9,197 nt of DNA from the NCBI GenBank assembly GCA_903890265.1, contig CAITAM010000240.1, forward strand, positions 1 to 9,197, given 5' to 3'. A program made the position numbers and the translations under genes. The notes under the pieces are model-generated. The model made no database searches. It was not told where the DNA came from and saw only the letters and a list, made by a program, of their open reading frames with translations. Positions 6,953 to 9,197 of this stretch are shown here, piece after piece (the first letter of the stretch is position 1; each line of letters begins with the position of its first letter). Source of the DNA: an uncultured Pseudomonadota bacterium. GTDB lineage: Bacteria; Pseudomonadota; Gammaproteobacteria; Steroidobacterales; Steroidobacteraceae.

Positions 6953-8139
6953 CCGCGCCCGCCGGCCAGCCGACCGACGACGGCGTCAGCAATGCCGCGG
7001 GCGGTGGCGGCGCTCGAAAAGGCGGCGCTGGCCGCGGCGGCCGCACGCCCCCTCGCCAGCAACCCCGCTCGTCCCTCGCCGAGCGCGCCGGCCAGCGTCG
7101 CGGCAAGCCCAGCGACATCGCCGGCCTCGAACACCCAGCCCGTGCCGTCCGGTCGCACGAGGTCGCGCGCTCCGCCGACGCGGCTGCTCGCAATCACGGG
7201 CCGGCCAGAGGCCATGGCCTCGTTGAGGGCAAGGCCCCAGGTCTCGCCGGGACCCACCGACGGGAGGACGAACACGTCACCCAGGCGGTACACCGCCGGC
7301 ATCGCGCCCTGGTTCTGGAACGGCAGCAGGTGGATCCGTGGCCCGCGTGCCGCGATCTCGCGCAGCGCGGGTTCCTGCTCGCCACTGCCGACAAACACGA
7401 GATGCGCTTCCCCTGGACTCGCGCCAAAGGCCTCGGCCAGGTGCAGGGGCGCCTTCTTCGGCAGGAACTTCGCCGCGAACAGTGCGACGGGAGCGTCCTC
7501 GGGAATACCGAGTTCGGCCCGCCACGCGCTGGCCTGCGTCGCGCCCTGGCCTGTCGGATCCGCGAACCGGTTAACGTCGATCGAATGCGGCACCACGGCG
7601 ATGCGACGGTCCGGCACGCCACACCAGCGAAAATAATCCGCGTTGTTCGAGCCGACCGCGAGCGCCACGTCAACGAAGCGGTACACCGCGGTCAGCAGCG
7701 CACGCCGCACGGCGCGGCGCGCCGCCGGCTGCGGATCGATGAGCGTCGAGTCGCCGCGAAAAAATACCGGAATGCGACCCTTGAGGGCGCGCATCGCGCC
7801 AAAATGCGAGGCACTGTTCCAGCCAAAGACCAGCACCGCGTCGGCGCCAAAGGCGCGGATGGCTGGCACCAGGGCCGGCGTGCGCAGACCAAAGAAGCGG
7901 CCGTGATCGGGCCTCGGCGCCACATTGGGCACGAACTCGTGCGCGTAGCCGTCCCGCAGCGGCAGGTCCCAGGTGAGGTCAATGCCGAACTCGCCGTCCC
8001 GGATCCGACCCTGCTCCGCCTGCGACCAGGTGTAGAACACCCGCAGGTCCAGCCGCGGATCGGTGGCCAGCTCGCGGAACATCGGCGCGTAGTACTGGAT
8101 CGGGTGCGTCGACACCACTGCCAGCTTGATTGATGCCAA
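6949..8139 (-). CDS. GT4-family (GT-B fold) glycosyltransferase, first gene of the operon (TTG start)
   Basis: This 396-aa cytoplasmic glycosyltransferase is predicted to act on the lipid-linked repeat unit. Using TTG 8139 as residue 1, it begins MASIKLAVVSTHPIQYYAP, where HPIQYYAP (12-19) marks a recognisable GT4 subgroup. Later motifs are VFFRGDST (125-132), VALAVGSNNADYF (158-170), VPHSID (183-188), LFAAKFLPKKAP (220-231), LVFVGSGEQE (247-256), HLLPFQNQ (270-277) and GPGETWGLALNE with EX7E (E299, E307). An upstream in-frame TTG at 8181 would add 14 residues, but AGGAG at 8146-8150 stands 6 bases before the TTG at 8139, and the family normally begins only a few residues before the first beta strand. 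It is the promoter-proximal gene of the minus-strand operon and is coupled to the flippase by a 4-base overlap. Its sugar specificity is unknown. Confidence 0.95.
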   Translation of the reverse strand: MASIKLAVVSTHPIQYYAPMFRELATDPRLDLRVFYTWSQAEQGRIRDGEFGIDLTWDLPLRDGYAHEFVPNVAPRPDHGRFFGLRTPALVPAIRAFGADAVLVFGWNSASHFGAMRALKGRIPVFFRGDSTLIDPQPAARRAVRRALLTAVYRFVDVALAVGSNNADYFRWCGVPDRRIAVVPHSIDVNRFADPTGQGATQASAWRAELGIPEDAPVALFAAKFLPKKAPLHLAEAFGASPGEAHLVFVGSGEQEPALREIAARGPRIHLLPFQNQGAMPAVYRLGDVFVLPSVGPGETWGLALNEAMASGRPVIASSRVGGARDLVRPDGTGWVFEAGDVAGLAATLAGALGEGRAGLLARGRAAAAASAAFSSAATARGIADAVVGRLAGGRG

Positions 8140-8145
8140 GACCGT

Positions 8146-8150
8146 CTCCT
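8146..8150 (-). promoter_or_regulatory. Strong Shine-Dalgarno AGGAG deciding a TTG start
   Basis: AGGAG is followed by six bases (ACGGTC) and then TTG at 8137-8139. It is the best ribosome binding site in the window and points to the TTG at 8139 rather than the one at 8181. The rare start codon beside a strong site may set expression of the first operon gene. Confidence 0.75.
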
Positions 8151-8183
8151 GCCCGCCGGGAACCGGCCGTGGTACGCGCAACC

Positions 8184-8195
8184 GGCGCTACCCCG
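8184..8195 (-). promoter_or_regulatory. Possible ops-like (RfaH recruitment) element in the operon leader
   Basis: On the minus strand the leader of the operon reads CGGGGTAGCGCC. Against the ops element as I recall it (GGCGGTAGCGTG) 8 of 12 positions match, including an unbroken GGTAGCG. Position and orientation fit: on the transcribed strand, about 45 bases before the first start codon of a long polysaccharide operon, where ops elements normally lie. The third base, C in ops and part of its small hairpin, is G here, which weakens the case. Confidence 0.2.
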
Positions 8196-8213
8196 TCATT
8201 TTGCCGCGGCGCA

Positions 8214-8242
8214 ATGATCCCGAGAAACCCGGTCCGATACAA
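8214..8242 (-). promoter_or_regulatory. Weak candidate sigma-70 promoter for the minus-strand operon
   Basis: TTGTAT (8237-8242) and GATCAT (8214-8219) are separated by 17 bases, matching the -35 and -10 consensus at 3 and 4 of 6 positions. A transcript starting near 8206 would have a leader of about 67 bases containing the ops-like site and the AGGAG. The match is weak and could be chance. Confidence 0.25.
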
Positions 8243-8269
8243 CATGCCCGTAACGAATGCGGGCGACAC

Positions 8270-8299
8270 TTGGGGACTGTCATGCTGGTCGGCTATATC
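8270..8299 (+). promoter_or_regulatory. Weak candidate promoter for the OafA-like gene
   Basis: TTGGGG (8270-8275) and TATATC (8294-8299) are separated by 18 bases. The -10 box matches the consensus at 4 of 6 and the -35 box at 3 of 6. It would start transcription near 8306, before the ATG at 8333. It is incompatible with a start at 8282. Confidence 0.25.
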
Positions 8300-8311
8300 G
8301 CCAGTCGCACG

Positions 8312-8319
8312 CCCCCCCC
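8312..8319 (+). repeat. Run of eight C just before the acyltransferase start
   Basis: This is the longest single-base run I noticed in the window, 14 bases before the ATG at 8333. If the upstream ATG at 8282 were used, the run would lie inside the reading frame and a change in length would shift the frame. Otherwise it lies in the leader. Confidence 0.6.
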
Positions 8320-8332
8320 GAGTACCGTGTCA

Positions 8333-9197
8333 ATGGCCGCGAGCGCACTTCGCCAGTCCGACGTTGAGGGCCGCCGCGCCCGCGCGCTGGACGGCCTGCG
8401 CGGGCTGGCGGCCGTCAGCGTCGTGCTGCTGCATTACCTGCAGGTCTTCAACGCCACCGCCTTTCCCGAGTACGCGGCGTTCAGCGCGGTGTTCACCCGG
8501 CTGTCCGCGACCCCGCTGTCGTTTCCGTGGGCGGGCTCCTCGGCCGTGCCGCTTTTTTTCGTGCTGTCCGGCTTCGTGCTGCAGCGAATGCTCGACTCGA
8601 GCGCGATGAGCTACCGCAGTTATGTCGCACGGCGCGTACTGCGACTGTGGATCCCCTACATGGTGGTCGTTGCGCTGGCATCCGTCGGCATCGAGTTCGT
8701 CGGCAGTCACCTCGTGGCCGGGCAGAGCGACTGGCTGAACGGCATGCTCGGCACCCGGATTTCGCAGCACCTGCTGTTCCAGCACGTTCTGCTGATCGGC
8801 AGCTTCGACACGCAGCGCATCAACCCGGTGGTCTGGTCGCTGGTCCTCGAGCTTCGCTTGTCGCTGCTGTTTCCGCTGATCCTCTGGGCAGTCTCGCGCT
8901 ACCGGGTGCCGGTCGTGCTGCTTGGCAGTCTGGCCATCGCCGTGGTCGGCGGCTACCTGCAGCACCGGCTGCACGCTTCGTCGGTATCGCTCTACCAGAC
9001 CCTGGTCGTTCAGCTGCATTTCGTGATCGGCGCGCTGCTCGCCGCGCACGAGCCGCACGTCCAGCGCTTCTATGCAAGGCTGCCGCGGCCATTGCGGTGG
9101 GGGCTGACGCTCGGCAGCGTGGTGCTCTACACCAACACCGCACACCTGCCGACGACCTACAGCACGGTCGCCGGTGCCACGTGGCTCATCGTCGTTG
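8333..9197 (+). CDS. OafA-like acyltransferase family 3 membrane protein, C-terminus off the window
   Basis: This gene is open to the right edge (288 codons seen), with no stop. Acyltransferase-3 proteins are inner-membrane enzymes that usually O-acetylate sugars of O-antigen, exopolysaccharide or peptidoglycan. The first helix carries LDGLRGLAAVSVVLLHY (19-35), in which R23 and H34 form the R-X10-H motif of the family. PLFFVLSGFVL (73-83) is the second signature. RSYVARRVLRLWIPYM (95-110) and NPVVWSLVLELRLSLLFPL (164-182) follow, with the conserved Trp-Ser-Leu and E173. Further hydrophobic helices lie at about 193-208 and 222-238. The ATG at 8333 leaves 18 residues before the LDG motif, which is usual for the family. 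An in-frame ATG at 8282 would add 17 residues, including a Pro run coded by eight C, and is less likely. No good Shine-Dalgarno precedes either. It is transcribed away from the operon and is probably a tailoring enzyme for the same polymer. Confidence 0.92.
   Translation, partial: MAASALRQSDVEGRRARALDGLRGLAAVSVVLLHYLQVFNATAFPEYAAFSAVFTRLSATPLSFPWAGSSAVPLFFVLSGFVLQRMLDSSAMSYRSYVARRVLRLWIPYMVVVALASVGIEFVGSHLVAGQSDWLNGMLGTRISQHLLFQHVLLIGSFDTQRINPVVWSLVLELRLSLLFPLILWAVSRYRVPVVLLGSLAIAVVGGYLQHRLHASSVSLYQTLVVQLHFVIGALLAAHEPHVQRFYARLPRPLRWGLTLGSVVLYTNTAHLPTTYSTVAGATWLIVV

Larger units (their letters stand above)
8140..8332. other. Divergent intergenic region between the operon and the acyltransferase gene
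   Basis: This 193-base region separates two divergent transcription units and must hold the start signals of both, unless the acyltransferase starts at 8282. It is less G+C rich than the genes to its left. It holds candidate promoters on both strands, the ops-like core, GACACTTGGGGACTGTC (8265-8281) and a run of eight C (8312-8319). No tRNA or intrinsic terminator was seen. Confidence 0.6.

Noticed and set aside
4529..7636. Open plus-strand frame of 1035 codons running opposite three operon genes
   Set aside because: Its translation is Arg/His/Gln/Pro-rich with no recognisable domain. Over the flippase and second GT4 genes it is codon-aligned with the minus-strand frame, so a stop would need a sense TTA, CTA or TCA codon, which are rare in this G+C-rich DNA. 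The minus strand has clear family motifs throughout.
7330..8133. Plus-strand frame of 267 codons opposite the first GT4 gene
   Set aside because: The minus strand encodes a complete GT4 protein with EX7E. The plus frame has low-complexity composition.
8282..8332. Alternative upstream start (ATG 8282) for the acyltransferase
   Set aside because: It adds a Pro-rich stretch coded by the C8 run and overlaps the best promoter candidate; ATG 8333 gives the usual distance to the LDGLRG motif. It is kept as a possibility because no strong Shine-Dalgarno supports either.
8330..9145. Minus-strand frame of 271 codons under the acyltransferase
   Set aside because: It is a shadow of the plus-strand acyltransferase-3 gene, which carries the R-X10-H and WSL signatures. 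The minus translation is Gln/His/Arg-rich and has no domain.

Overview
This is a G+C-rich stretch (roughly two-thirds G+C by eye) of a bacterial surface-polysaccharide locus. Lipid-linked assembly genes, AGGAG-type ribosome binding sites, NTGA gene overlaps and WcaF- and OafA-type modification enzymes fit a Gram-negative bacterium. The best guess is a high-GC Pseudomonadota, perhaps a gammaproteobacterium. No 16S or other marker gene is present, so nothing finer can be said.

Layout: seven genes on the minus strand form one probable operon, read from right to left. In transcription order they are a GT4 glycosyltransferase (TTG start at 8139), a Wzx-like flippase, a second GT4 glycosyltransferase, a WcaF-like hexapeptide acetyltransferase, an AsnB-type glutamine-dependent amidotransferase, a third GT4 glycosyltransferase, and a WecA/TagO/MraY-family phosphoglycosyl transferase cut by the left edge. 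A plus-strand OafA-like membrane acyltransferase (start about 8333) diverges from this operon and is cut by the right edge. The region between the two transcription units (8140-8332) is the only obvious place for control signals. It holds weak candidate promoters on both strands, an ops-like GGTAGCG core in the predicted operon leader, and a run of eight C just before the acyltransferase.

How the genes fit together (inference from families): the WecA-like enzyme would load the first sugar phosphate onto undecaprenyl phosphate on the cytoplasmic face. The three GT4 enzymes would extend the repeat unit. The AsnB-like enzyme would amidate a carboxylated sugar, and the WcaF-like enzyme would O-acetylate. 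The flippase would export the lipid-linked unit, and the OafA-like protein would acylate it in or across the membrane. No Wzy polymerase, Wzz/Wza/Wzc export protein or nucleotide-sugar synthesis gene is in the window, so the locus continues outside it.

The operon is organised in pairs. Genes 1-2, 3-4 and 5-6 (transcription order) overlap by 4 bases at NTGAGCG. The first gene of each pair follows a gap and has a clear Shine-Dalgarno sequence, while the second does not. Long open frames on the opposite strands, one exceeding 1,000 codons, are codon-bias shadows. No tRNA, rRNA, insertion sequence or CRISPR array was seen, and no stretch over 300 bases lacks a gene. I see a coherent polysaccharide assembly locus rather than an obviously new kind of system.
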